Assembly: GCA_036009105.1 (NCBI GenBank)
Contig: DASYMJ010000368.1
Location: forward strand, 1 to 31,043
Direction: 5' to 3'
Length of the DNA: 31,043 bases
Source of the DNA: JAFAVZ01 sp036009105
Lineage (GTDB): Bacteria; Acidobacteriota; Thermoanaerobaculia; Gp7-AA8
Below, piece after piece: positions 23,103 to 30,508 of this stretch. The translations under genes were made by a program, and so were the position numbers. The notes below the pieces were generated by a model. The model saw nothing but the letters and a program-made list of their open reading frames with translations. It made no database searches and was not told the DNA's origin. Within the stretch, counting starts at the first letter, position 1; the number at the start of each line of letters is the position of its first letter.

Positions 23103-25178
23103 ATGCGGCGCTCGTTCGTTCTCCCGTTTTTGTTTCTCATCGGCTGCCGCGCGAGCGAGCGGCCCGTGGAGCGGCCGCCGGTCATCCTCATCTCCATCGA
23201 CACGCTCCGCTCCGATCACCTCCCGGCTTACGGCTACCGCGGCGTGGAGACGCCCGCGCTGGATCGCTTCCGCCGCGATGCCGTCCTGTTCGAGCACGCC
23301 TACTCCCATTGCCCGCTGACCTTGCCGTCCCACGCGACGATGCTCACCGGCCGCCTGCCCGCGGACACCGGCCTGCGCGACAACGTCGGCTTCACGCTCG
23401 ACAAGGACGTTCCGACGCTGGCGGAGCTGCTGCGCGGCGCCGGCTATCGCACCGGCGCGGCGGTGTCCGCGTTCGTGCTGCGCGGCTCGACCGGCCTGGC
23501 GCGCGGGTTCGAGACGTACGACGATCACATCGCCTCGGCCGGCAGCGAGCAGCCGATGGCGCTCGTGCAGCGCTCCGGCTCCTCCACCGCCGCGCTGGCC
23601 CGCGCGTTCGTGGAGGCGCACCCCTCCGAGCCGTTCTTCGTCTTCCTCCATCTCTACGAGCCGCACGCGCCGTACGACGCGCCCGAGCCTTACCGCAGCC
23701 GCACCCGCCTGCCGTACGACGCGGAGATCGCCCACGCGGATGCCATCGTGGGCGACTTTCTGCAGTTCCTCCGCGACCGCGGCCTCTACGACCGGGCGCT
23801 GATCCTCATCGTCTCGGACCACGGCGAAGGCTTGGGCGACCACGGCGAAGATGAGCATGGCGTCTTCCTCTACCGCGAGGCGATCCAGGTGCCGCTGCTG
23901 ATGAAGCTCCCTTCCTCGCGCTTCGCCGGCCGTTCGGTCGCTTCCACTGCCGCGCTGTCCGATGTCTTCGGCACGGTGCTCCAGCAGTGCGGCGTTACCA
24001 CGGCCTCGCATTCGCTGCTCGACGTTGCGACGCGTCCCGTCTACAGCGAGAGCCTCTATCCGCGCTTCCACTTCGGCTGGAGCGAGCTGCACTCGATGAT
24101 CGACGGCGCGCATCACGCCATCCGCGCGCCGTCGCCGGAGCTGTACGACCTCGCGCACGATCCCGCGGAGCGGACGAACGCCGTCTCGTCGTCGCGCCGC
24201 GAGTTCAACGCCTTGAGCGCCGCCATGGAACCGCTGGTGCGCGCTTCCTCCGCGCCCGCGCCGATCGACCCGGAGGAAGCCGCGAAGCTCGCCGCCCTCG
24301 GCTACGTCTCTGCCTCGGCGACCACCGCGCCGGGCGAATCGCTGCCCGATCCCAAGGCGCGGATCGGCGACCTCGCCGAGATCAAGCGCGCGACGGCGCT
24401 CTATCGCGAGGGGCGCTACGACCAGGCCGTGGCCTCGCTCCGCCGCATCGTCGATGCCAATCCGCGCATGGTCGACGTGTGGGAGATGCTCTCCCGCGCC
24501 TACGCGCAACTCGGGCACACCGAGGAGGCGATCCGCGCCGCGAAAGACGGCTTGCGCGTCGCGCCGACCGCGATGCATCTCGCCATCGACATCGCCAACC
24601 TCTCCCTCGATCGCGACCCGGACGACGCCGCCCGCCACGCCGAGCTCGCGTTGCGCTCCGATCCCGCCCGGGCCCACGAGATCCTGGCCCGCATCGCCTT
24701 GCGCCGCGGCGACCTCGCTGCCGCCGAGCGCGCAGTCCGCTCCGCGCTCGCTGCGAACGGCGAGCGCGTGCAGCCGCTGCTGACGCTCGCCCGCATCCAG
24801 CTCCGCCGCCCCGACCCCGCCGCCGCGCTCACCACGCTCGACGAGGCCGCCCGCGCCGCCGCCCCCGCCCTCCCGCCCGCCCTCCCCCTCCTCCGCGGCG
24901 ACGCCCTGGCCCGCCTCGGACGCGGCCCCGAGGCCGAGGCCTCCTTCCGCGACACCATCCGCCTCACCCCTCACGACCCGGCCGCCTACCAGTCGCTCAC
25001 CGTCCTGCTGGCCAGCGAAGGCCGCTACGACGAGGCGACCGCCACCATCCGCGCCCTCGCCGCCGCCGCCCCTACGCCCGCCGGCTACGCCGCCATCGTG
25101 CAGACCCTGACCACCCTCGGCGACGAGGAGGGCGCGCGGTACTGGGCGGGGGAAGGGCGGCGGCGGTGGGGGAAATAG
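23103..25178 (+). CDS. Sulfatase-fold lipoprotein with C-terminal TPRs
   Basis: 691 aa from ATG 23103. A lipoprotein signal (FLFLIGC, lipid Cys15) predicts membrane anchoring outside the cytoplasm. The alkaline-phosphatase/sulfatase domain (about 25-400) has ISIDTLRSDHLPAYGY with metal ligand Asp33, LTLPSHATMLTGRLP, and SDHGEGLGDHGEDEHG. The nucleophile position of the C/S-x-P-x-R motif is Thr73 and the Arg is His77, so formylglycine sulfatase activity is unlikely; phosphate-ester or phosphotransfer chemistry is possible. Several TPR-like helix pairs follow (about 425-690; ATALYREGRYDQAVASLRRI; LSRAYAQLGHTEEAIRAAKDG). The Ala/Pro-rich stretch near 24840-24900 is low-complexity. VapBC follows after a 32-base gap. 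Confidence 0.88.
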   Translation: MRRSFVLPFLFLIGCRASERPVERPPVILISIDTLRSDHLPAYGYRGVETPALDRFRRDAVLFEHAYSHCPLTLPSHATMLTGRLPADTGLRDNVGFTLDKDVPTLAELLRGAGYRTGAAVSAFVLRGSTGLARGFETYDDHIASAGSEQPMALVQRSGSSTAALARAFVEAHPSEPFFVFLHLYEPHAPYDAPEPYRSRTRLPYDAEIAHADAIVGDFLQFLRDRGLYDRALILIVSDHGEGLGDHGEDEHGVFLYREAIQVPLLMKLPSSRFAGRSVASTAALSDVFGTVLQQCGVTTASHSLLDVATRPVYSESLYPRFHFGWSELHSMIDGAHHAIRAPSPELYDLAHDPAERTNAVSSSRREFNALSAAMEPLVRASSAPAPIDPEEAAKLAALGYVSASATTAPGESLPDPKARIGDLAEIKRATALYREGRYDQAVASLRRIVDANPRMVDVWEMLSRAYAQLGHTEEAIRAAKDGLRVAPTAMHLAIDIANLSLDRDPDDAARHAELALRSDPARAHEILARIALRRGDLAAAERAVRSALAANGERVQPLLTLARIQLRRPDPAAALTTLDEAARAAAPALPPALPLLRGDALARLGRGPEAEASFRDTIRLTPHDPAAYQSLTVLLASEGRYDEATATIRALAAAAPTPAGYAAIVQTLTTLGDEEGARYWAGEGRRRWGK

Positions 25179-25182
25179 CAGC

Positions 25183-25203
25183 GTATAGACGACCGTCTAT
25201 ACT
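25183..25203 (+). promoter_or_regulatory. vapBC operator palindrome overlapping a -10 box
   Basis: Perfect 9-base arms GTATAGACG (25183-25191) and CGTCTATAC (25194-25202) flank a 2-base centre. TATACT at 25198-25203 reads as the -10 box and ends 7 bases before ATG 25211. Antitoxin binding to the palindrome would block the promoter, the usual autoregulation in VapBC systems. Confidence 0.75.
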
Positions 25204-25210
25204 GATCAAC

Positions 25211-25450
25211 ATGGCGCAGAGAGCAAAGATCTTCAGCAACGGTGGGAGCCAGGCAGTTCGTCTTCCGAAGTCCTGCAGATTTCCTGATGATCAGAAGGAA
25301 GTCGCGGTTCGCCGAGTCGGTAAGCAGATCATTCTCGAGCCGGCGGACGAGTGGAGCGCGGAGTTCGTGGAGACGCTCGGTGGCTGGGATGGTGAAATCG
25401 AGCGGCCGCCATCGCCACCGATCTCGAAGAAGCGAGATCCGTTCGAGTGA
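25211..25450 (+). CDS. vapB: VapB antitoxin (AbrB/SpoVT type)
   Basis: 79 aa. It neutralises the VapC ribonuclease and represses the operon. The N-terminal ~45 residues form the swapped-hairpin AbrB DNA-binding domain: AKIFSNGGSQAVRLPKSCRF, then VAVRRVGKQIILEP. The C-terminal tail (WSAEFVETLGGWDGEIERPP) is the toxin-binding region. There is no Shine-Dalgarno sequence, but TATACT 7 bases upstream suggests a leaderless transcript. The stop overlaps the toxin start by four bases (GTGA). Base composition is visibly less GC-rich than in flanking genes, compatible with recent acquisition. Confidence 0.92.
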   Translation: MAQRAKIFSNGGSQAVRLPKSCRFPDDQKEVAVRRVGKQIILEPADEWSAEFVETLGGWDGEIERPPSPPISKKRDPFE

Positions 25451-25845
25451 GTCTCTCCTTCATGCTCGACACGGACAGCGTGAGCTTCGCTCTGCGCGGG
25501 CAGGGGCGTGTTGCGCAACGCATCCTCCAGCACAGGCCGTCCCAGATCTGCATCAGCTCCATCACGCTCGCCGAACTGCGCTACGGCGCAACGCGGCGGA
25601 GCTCGCGCAAGCTGCATGAAGTGATCGACGCGTTCACTGCGGACGTCGCCGTCATGGCTTTCGACGACGCATGCGCAGGCCTCTTCGGCGTGATCGCAGC
25701 CGAACTGGCAAAGCGTGGTGCAGTCATCGGCGAGTTCGACGCGCTGATCGCGGCCCATGCCGTCGCGCTGGATTTGACACTCGTGACGAACAACGTCCGG
25801 CACTTCGCGCGGGTTCGCGGCCTCCGCGTGGAAAACTGGAGTTAG
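25447..25845 (+). CDS. vapC: VapC toxin, PIN-domain ribonuclease
   Basis: 132 aa from GTG 25447, overlapping vapB by four bases. PIN-domain Mg-dependent RNase; family members cleave tRNAs or rRNA when freed from VapB. Acidic residues are in the usual places: Asp8 (FMLDTD), Glu43 (ITLAELRYG) and Asp98 (GEFDALIAAHA). The last motif reads TNNVRHF, with Asn in the fourth acidic position as in many active VapC proteins. The protein appears full length and intact, so the module is probably functional. The gene ends 7 bases from the convergent Roadblock gene. Confidence 0.93.
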   Translation: MSLSFMLDTDSVSFALRGQGRVAQRILQHRPSQICISSITLAELRYGATRRSSRKLHEVIDAFTADVAVMAFDDACAGLFGVIAAELAKRGAVIGEFDALIAAHAVALDLTLVTNNVRHFARVRGLRVENWS

Positions 25846-25852
25846 TCCTTCC

Positions 25853-26221
25853 CTACATCTCCCCCAACAACCTCTCCCGGCACTCGCACAGCCGTTGCCA
25901 CGCCACCCCCTCGTTCGCCGTGGCGTCGGTGAGCAGGACCACGTAGTAGCCGTCCTTCAGGTCGCAGGAGAAGACCGAGGTCGAGGCGAACTCGAGCTTG
26001 TAGCGATCGAGTTTGCCGGCGCCGGTGTCGTCGCACATGTTGCGGAGCCGGGTCAGGAAGATGCCGCTGTAGGCGCCGACCACTTTCAGGTCGTTGTCGT
26101 CGGCCTCGAAGGGACGCTCGGTGAGGACCTCCACCGTCTCGCCTTCCTGGTCGAGGAAGATCGCGCCCAAGGCGCCGTGCGTGTTATTGACGAGCTCTTG
26201 CAGGATACGGCGGAACGGCAT
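25853..26221 (-). CDS. Roadblock/LC7-domain protein
   Basis: 122 aa. The start ATG 26221 follows a GGGAG site, with 1 base between it and the TPR gene's stop. The fold pattern is Roadblock/LC7: an opening helix FRRILQELVNNTHGALGAIF, strands LDQEGETVEVLTE, a long helix with LTRLRNMCDD, then LEFASTSVFSCDLKDGYYVVLL and a C-terminal helix. Bacterial members usually regulate Ras-like MglA/small GTPases in polarity, motility or signalling. No GTPase gene is present here; the operon with HD-GYP and TPR proteins suggests a signalling role. GTPase interaction is inference. Confidence 0.82.
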   Translation of the reverse strand: MPFRRILQELVNNTHGALGAIFLDQEGETVEVLTERPFEADDNDLKVVGAYSGIFLTRLRNMCDDTGAGKLDRYKLEFASTSVFSCDLKDGYYVVLLTDATANEGVAWQRLCECRERLLGEM

Positions 26222-26222
26222 C

Positions 26223-26927
26223 TCACTCCCACATGACCAGAAACTTGCGCGCCTCGGCCGCCTCCGGCGAGCCGGGCGCGAGATCGACGACCTTCTGGAG
26301 CGACTTCCGGGCCACCTCGTCGAACCCGGCGCGCTGCGCCGTCACGCCGAAGCGGAGGTGTCCCACCGGCGAAGACGGATTGCGCGTCACGAACTCCTTG
26401 TACTGCCGGCCCGCCCCCTGGAGGTCGCCGCGGCGCTCCAGCAGGATGCCGAGGTAGAGCGTCGCCGAGTCGTGGCGAGGATCGATGGCCAGTGCGCGGC
26501 GGAGCCAGGCTTCGGAATCGGCGGCGCGGCCGAGGCCGTCCAGCGCCAAAGCGTTGTGATATGCGGCGGCGGCGCGCAGGGGAGAGGCGGGATCGTCATA
26601 CAGCAGCGAGAATTCGGACGAAGCGCGGGAGAGCTCGGCCAGCTTGAGCCAGGCGATCGCGCGATTGAAACGAGCCGCGGCGAGCTTCGGATCGAGGTCG
26701 AGGGCGAGATCGAACGAGGCGACGGCCGACCGGAGCGAGCCTTCGAGCATCAAAGCCAGACCGCGCAGGTTTTCCGTTTCGGCAGGCGAGCGGCCGGGCG
26801 TGCGCACGCCGTCCAGCTGCTGCAGGGCGCGCTGGTAGCGGCCGTGGAGGATGTCGTAGAGCGCGCGGTCGCAGCCGGGATTGGGAGTCGCTGCGGCCAG
26901 CAGCAGGGCGAGCGCGAATGCGGTCAG
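26223..26927 (-). CDS. Exported TPR protein with unresolved start codon
   Basis: About 234 aa if started at CTG 26927. TPR-like pairs run through most of it: ALYDILHGRYQRALQQLDGV, LRGLALMLEGSLRSAVASF, RAIAWLKLAELSRASSEF, TLYLGILLERRGDLQGAGRQ. The first residues (LTAFALALLLAAATPNPGC) are a signal peptide or lipoprotein signal, and the preceding in-frame ARRR would suit its basic n-region. No ATG, GTG or TTG lies near. The only ATG upstream (27182) would overlap the HD-GYP gene by 259 bases. CTG 26927 overlaps the HD-GYP stop as CTGA, behind GCGAGG at 6 bases, so a rare CTG start with coupling, or a sequence error, is possible. The encoded protein looks genuine. Confidence 0.75.
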   Translation of the reverse strand: MTAFALALLLAAATPNPGCDRALYDILHGRYQRALQQLDGVRTPGRSPAETENLRGLALMLEGSLRSAVASFDLALDLDPKLAAARFNRAIAWLKLAELSRASSEFSLLYDDPASPLRAAAAYHNALALDGLGRAADSEAWLRRALAIDPRHDSATLYLGILLERRGDLQGAGRQYKEFVTRNPSSPVGHLRFGVTAQRAGFDEVARKSLQKVVDLAPGSPEAAEARKFLVMWE

Positions 26928-28660
26928 GCGGCGCCTCGCACTTGCTCGTCGATCTGGATGTCGCCGCGCTTGACCGCCTGCACGAACGCCTCGACCACGC
27001 GCGGATCGAACCGCGTGCCGGCGAAGCTCTTGATCTTCTCCACCACGTAATTGAGCTCCATCGCCTTCTGATACGGGCGGTTCGTCGTCATCGCGTCGAA
27101 CGTGTCGGCGATGGCCACGATGCGCGCCTGCATCGGGATCTGCTCGCCCTCCAGCGACTCCGGATAGCCGCCGCCGCTCCACTTCTCGTGGTGGTACTTC
27201 ATGCCCGGCACGATGTCGATGAGCTGCGCGACGCCGCTCATGATGGCGGCGCCCTTGGCCGGATGCTGCTTCATCACCTCGAACTCGTCCTCGCTCAGCG
27301 CCCCCGGCTTGCGCAGGATGCGGTCGTCGATGCCGATCTTGCCGACGTCGTGCAGCAGCGCGCTCACCCGCAGGTTGCGCATCTCCTTCTCCGGCAGCCC
27401 GAGGTTCTTGCCGATGGCGATGGCGTAGCGGCCGACGCGCTCCGAGTGGCCGCGCGTGTACGGATCCTTCGCGTCGATGGCCGCGGCGAGCATGCGCACG
27501 GAGTTGATGAAGAGGAGGTGATTCTCGTTCGCCGCCTTGCGCAGCTGCTCGATGGCCTTCTCGATGGCGCCGGACATGGCGTTGAAGTTCGTGGCCAGCT
27601 CGCCGATCTCATTGCGCGTCTTCAGCTCCACCCGCTGCGCGTAATTGCCGTTCGCGATCTCCCGCGTGCGCTGGGCCAGCTCCCGGATCGGGCGGGCGAT
27701 CCCGGTGGCGAAGCCGAGCGCGGCGAGGACGGCCAGCAGCACGGCGATGCTCCCCCACTCGATGGTGGCCCGGATCATCTTGTCCACCGAGACGAACGCC
27801 TTCTCCTCCGGCTTCTGCACCACCACCCCCCAGTCCGGCCGGGTGATCGGCGCCACCGTGCCGAGCATCTTCACCGGCCGTCCGCCCCGGTCGTCGATGT
27901 AGAACTCGGTGAGGCGGAGCGGCTGCTTGGAGAACTCCTGCACGATCTTCAGGTTCGAAAAGTCGGGGCGCTGGACGTCGAGGGCCGGCTCGCTGTGCAT
28001 CAGCACGCGGCCGTTGCGGTCGACCAGGAACGCCGTGACGTCGCCCTTGCCTTCCTCCCGGATGTGATCCGAAATCCGCTTGAGGCTGACCAGCCCCTCG
28101 ACCGTGCCGATGACCTGGTTGTCATCCACGACCGGCACGGCGATGACCACGGCCGGCTGGTTGATCGACGTCACGTACTGGAATGTCCCGGTGTAAGGCT
28201 GCCCTTTCTTGGCCACCTCCAGGGCGAGGTTCATCTCCTGCTGGATGGAGGGATCGAGGCCGTCCGGCTTCGCCTCCGCGCCGAGGCCGGCGGTGTTCAA
28301 CACGCGCAGGGCGAGGAGGTCGCCGTCCGGGGTCAGGTAGTCGGTGATCCATTTCGTCTCGGCGGCGTAGGTGAAGGGGTCGGCGCCGTTCAGGGCCCGC
28401 TTCATGATGCGCACCGAGCCGGCGATCTTGGTCAGCTGCTGCATGTTGCTGCCGAGCAGGGTCTGCACGTCGGTGGCGATGCCGACCGCGGAGCGGGTGA
28501 GGTACTTTTTCTCCAGCGTTTCCAGCGAGTCGCGGTTGATGCCCTGCAGGAAGTAGTGGGAGACGACGAGGGGGAGGAGGCCGACGGCCACCATCGCGCC
28601 GAGCAGGGTCCAGAGCAGGCGGGCTCTGGGGGGAGGGGCCGGAGGGGGAGCGTCGGACAT
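26924..28660 (-). CDS. Membrane HD-GYP phosphodiesterase with Cache and HAMP domains
   Basis: 578 aa from ATG 28660; a longer reading from 28732 would overlap the divergent hemW start. Membrane span 1 is about residues 14-36 (LLGAMVAVGLLPLVVSHYF). A periplasmic dCache-like sensor fills about 40-300 (IQQEMNLALEVAKKGQ, AVVIAVPVVDDNQVIG). Span 2 (SIAVLLAVLAALGFATG) leads to a HAMP domain (RPIRELAQRTREIANGNYAQ) and a C-terminal HD-GYP domain with LLHDVGKIG near 435-443 and GGGYP near 495. It should cleave cyclic di-GMP in response to an external ligand. TATAAT 9 bases before the start suggests a leaderless mRNA. First gene of an operon with the TPR and Roadblock genes. Confidence 0.94.
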   Translation of the reverse strand: MSDAPPPAPPPRARLLWTLLGAMVAVGLLPLVVSHYFLQGINRDSLETLEKKYLTRSAVGIATDVQTLLGSNMQQLTKIAGSVRIMKRALNGADPFTYAAETKWITDYLTPDGDLLALRVLNTAGLGAEAKPDGLDPSIQQEMNLALEVAKKGQPYTGTFQYVTSINQPAVVIAVPVVDDNQVIGTVEGLVSLKRISDHIREEGKGDVTAFLVDRNGRVLMHSEPALDVQRPDFSNLKIVQEFSKQPLRLTEFYIDDRGGRPVKMLGTVAPITRPDWGVVVQKPEEKAFVSVDKMIRATIEWGSIAVLLAVLAALGFATGIARPIRELAQRTREIANGNYAQRVELKTRNEIGELATNFNAMSGAIEKAIEQLRKAANENHLLFINSVRMLAAAIDAKDPYTRGHSERVGRYAIAIGKNLGLPEKEMRNLRVSALLHDVGKIGIDDRILRKPGALSEDEFEVMKQHPAKGAAIMSGVAQLIDIVPGMKYHHEKWSGGGYPESLEGEQIPMQARIVAIADTFDAMTTNRPYQKAMELNYVVEKIKSFAGTRFDPRVVEAFVQAVKRGDIQIDEQVRGAA

Positions 28661-28669
28661 TCGAAAACG

Positions 28670-28675
28670 ATTATA
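28670..28675 (-). promoter_or_regulatory. -10 box of the HD-GYP operon
   Basis: Perfect TATAAT on the minus strand ends 9 bases before ATG 28660, with no Shine-Dalgarno sequence between. It is the best promoter hexamer in the window. The gap to the divergent hemW gene is only 27 bases (28661-28687). Confidence 0.6.
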
Positions 28676-28687
28676 AAAGAAGGTGGG

Positions 28688-29806
28688 ATGTCCCTCGGGC
28701 TCTACCTGCACCTCCCTTTCTGCCGCGTGCATTGCTCGTATTGCCCTTTCGCGATCTCGACCGACCTCTCGCTGCAGGATGCTTACACCGGGGCGCTGCT
28801 GCGGGAGATCGATGCGAAGAGCTCTCTTCCCGCGGCGCGGGGAGAAGGCTCTTCAATTGTCGATACCCTCTATCTGGGCGGCGGGACGCCGTCGCGCCTC
28901 GCGCGCTCCAATCTGCGGCTGATCATCGACCGGGTGCGCTCGCGGTTCGTGATTGCGCCCGGCGCCGAGGTCACCATCGAGGCGAACCCGGAGGACATCG
29001 ATGACGAGGCGCTCGCGGATTGGCAGGAGCTGGGCGTGAACCGCATTTCAATCGGCGTCCAATCCTTCCACGACGCGGAACTGCTCCCCCTCGGCCGCGT
29101 ACACGGCGCGCAGCGCGCTCTGGACGCGGTGAAGCTGGCGGTGAGCAAAGGCCTGCGCACCAGCCTCGATCTCATCCTCAGCCTGCCCAATCAGACTGTC
29201 GCTTCCTTTCGCGAAACGCTGCGAACCGCGATCGGGCTGAACGTGGGGCACATCAGCCTCTACATGCTCGACCTAGAGGAAGGGACGCCGCTCGCCGTGC
29301 AGGTGGAGCGGGGGCGGACCACGTTGCCGGAGGAGGACGACGTTGCCGCGCTGTATCTGGAGGCGGTAGGCACGCTGGGAGAGGCAGGCCTGCAGCAGTA
29401 CGAGATCAGCAACTTCGCCCGGCCCGGCGAGGAGTCGCGCCACAACCTCCGCTACTGGCGGCGCGAGCCGTACCACGGCCTGGGGCTGGGCGCGCATTCC
29501 TTCCTCGCCGAGCAGCGCTTCGCCAACACCCGGGACATCCGCCGCTACATCGCCGACCCGGTCGACGCGCGCGACTTCGAGGAGGAGCTCGGCGAGGCGG
29601 AGCAGCGGCGGGAAACGATTTTTCTGCGACTACGGCAGGCGAGCGGCATCGGCTATGCTGATCTGGTCCGGCTGACCGGACAGGAGGGCATGGAATGGAC
29701 CGAGCGGGGACTGAGAGACGGCTGGCTGCGGCGGGAGGGAGCGCGGGTCGCCTTCACTCCATCCGGCTTCTTGTTGAGCAACGAGCACATCTCCTCGCTC
29801 TTCTGA
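28688..29806 (+). CDS. hemW: HemW-like radical SAM protein
   Basis: 372 aa. ATG 28688 follows AAGGTGG; the much longer upstream frame is antisense to the HD-GYP gene. The radical SAM cluster motif CRVHCSYC (Cys12, Cys16, Cys19) has the CX3CX2C spacing. HemW/HemN-type motifs follow: DTLYLGGGTPSRL, EVTIEANPEDI, GVNRISIGVQSF, LGRVHGAQ, LDLILSLPNQT, YEISNFARPGEESRHNLRYWR and GLGLGAHSF. HemW is a haem-binding chaperone often misannotated as coproporphyrinogen III dehydrogenase. Residues 43-56 (AKSSLPAARGEG region) are encoded by an in-frame palindrome, probably a repeat insertion into a loop before the GGGTPS strand. The next gene begins inside this one. Confidence 0.93.
   Translation: MSLGLYLHLPFCRVHCSYCPFAISTDLSLQDAYTGALLREIDAKSSLPAARGEGSSIVDTLYLGGGTPSRLARSNLRLIIDRVRSRFVIAPGAEVTIEANPEDIDDEALADWQELGVNRISIGVQSFHDAELLPLGRVHGAQRALDAVKLAVSKGLRTSLDLILSLPNQTVASFRETLRTAIGLNVGHISLYMLDLEEGTPLAVQVERGRTTLPEEDDVAALYLEAVGTLGEAGLQQYEISNFARPGEESRHNLRYWRREPYHGLGLGAHSFLAEQRFANTRDIRRYIADPVDARDFEEELGEAEQRRETIFLRLRQASGIGYADLVRLTGQEGMEWTERGLRDGWLRREGARVAFTPSGFLLSNEHISSLF
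28816..28854. repeat. Palindromic element inside hemW
   Basis: Left arm 28816-28833 (GAAGAGCTCTCTTCCCGC) and right arm 28837-28854 (GCGGGGAGAAGGCTCTTC) pair at 15 of 18 positions around GGC. It lies in a poorly conserved loop and keeps the reading frame. Confidence 0.7.
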
Positions 29807-30507
29807 TGCTGGCCGCGCTTCCCATGCGCGCCCAGGCGCCCGACGTCAGCTTCGATCCGACCATCACCCAGGCGCAGTTCCGCAAGTTCTCGCACCTGGT
29901 GGGGCAGGGCATCTACCCGACGCCGGTCGCTCCGGCCGGGGCCAGCGGCCTGCTCCGCTTCGAGGCCGGCGTCGCCGCCACGCTGGTCGACGTCGACGAG
30001 ACCGCCGCCTACTGGCAGAACGCCACCGGCTCGGACTTCACCACCAGCGGCTACCTCGCCGTGCCGCGCATCATCGTGACCAAGGGGTTGAGCAAGGCCA
30101 GCATCTCCGGCACGTACGCGAAGATCCAGGACTCGGACATCAAGATGTACGGTGGCACGCTGGACGTCCCCATCATCGACGGCGGCTTCGTCACGCCGAC
30201 GCTCGCGTTGCGCGGCGGCTACTCGCAGATCAGCGGCGTGGAGAACTTCGACCTCAAAACCTACGGCGTGGAGCTCTTCCTCGGCAAAGGCTTCGGCCCC
30301 GTGACGCCGTACGGCGCCATCGGCCGCCAGCGCACCGACTCCCGCGGCACGATCACCGGCCCCATTCCCGTCACGCTGACCGACAAGTCGGACATCAACC
30401 GCTACACGGTCGGCGTCCGCCTGAACCTGTTCCTGCCGAAGATCACGGTGGAGGCGACGCAGGCGGAGGAGCGGAGTTATGCGGCGAAGGTGAGTTTTGG
30501 GTTTTGA
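29695..30507 (+). CDS. Outer-membrane beta-barrel protein
   Basis: 270 aa from ATG 29695, which has AGGAGG 7 bases upstream within hemW, giving a 112-base overlap. A second candidate ATG at 29806 overlaps the hemW stop (TGATG) but would leave only MLAALPMRAQA, too short for a signal peptide; the longer reading includes HLLALLMLAALPMRAQA. The mature part is built of amphipathic strands with alternating hydrophobics and ends in VSFGF, the terminal-Phe signature of barrels. Segments such as GLLRFEAGVAATLVDVDETA, PTLALRGGYSQISGVENF and YGVELFLGKGFGPVTPYG suggest 8-10 strands. The function is unknown. It is followed by a degenerate REP copy. Confidence 0.8.
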   Translation: MDRAGTERRLAAAGGSAGRLHSIRLLVEQRAHLLALLMLAALPMRAQAPDVSFDPTITQAQFRKFSHLVGQGIYPTPVAPAGASGLLRFEAGVAATLVDVDETAAYWQNATGSDFTTSGYLAVPRIIVTKGLSKASISGTYAKIQDSDIKMYGGTLDVPIIDGGFVTPTLALRGGYSQISGVENFDLKTYGVELFLGKGFGPVTPYGAIGRQRTDSRGTITGPIPVTLTDKSDINRYTVGVRLNLFLPKITVEATQAEERSYAAKVSFGF

Positions 30508-30508
30508 G

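Noticed and set aside
22095..24974. A 959-codon minus-strand frame covering the sulfatase-like gene
   Set aside because: Only the part from ATG 23066 encodes a recognisable protein. The rest is antisense to a well-supported gene and is open because stops are rare in GC-rich DNA.
26918..28687. A + strand frame opening about 590 codons before the HemW start
   Set aside because: It is antisense to the HD-GYP gene, which has clear domains. HemW starts at 28688 with its own ribosome site.
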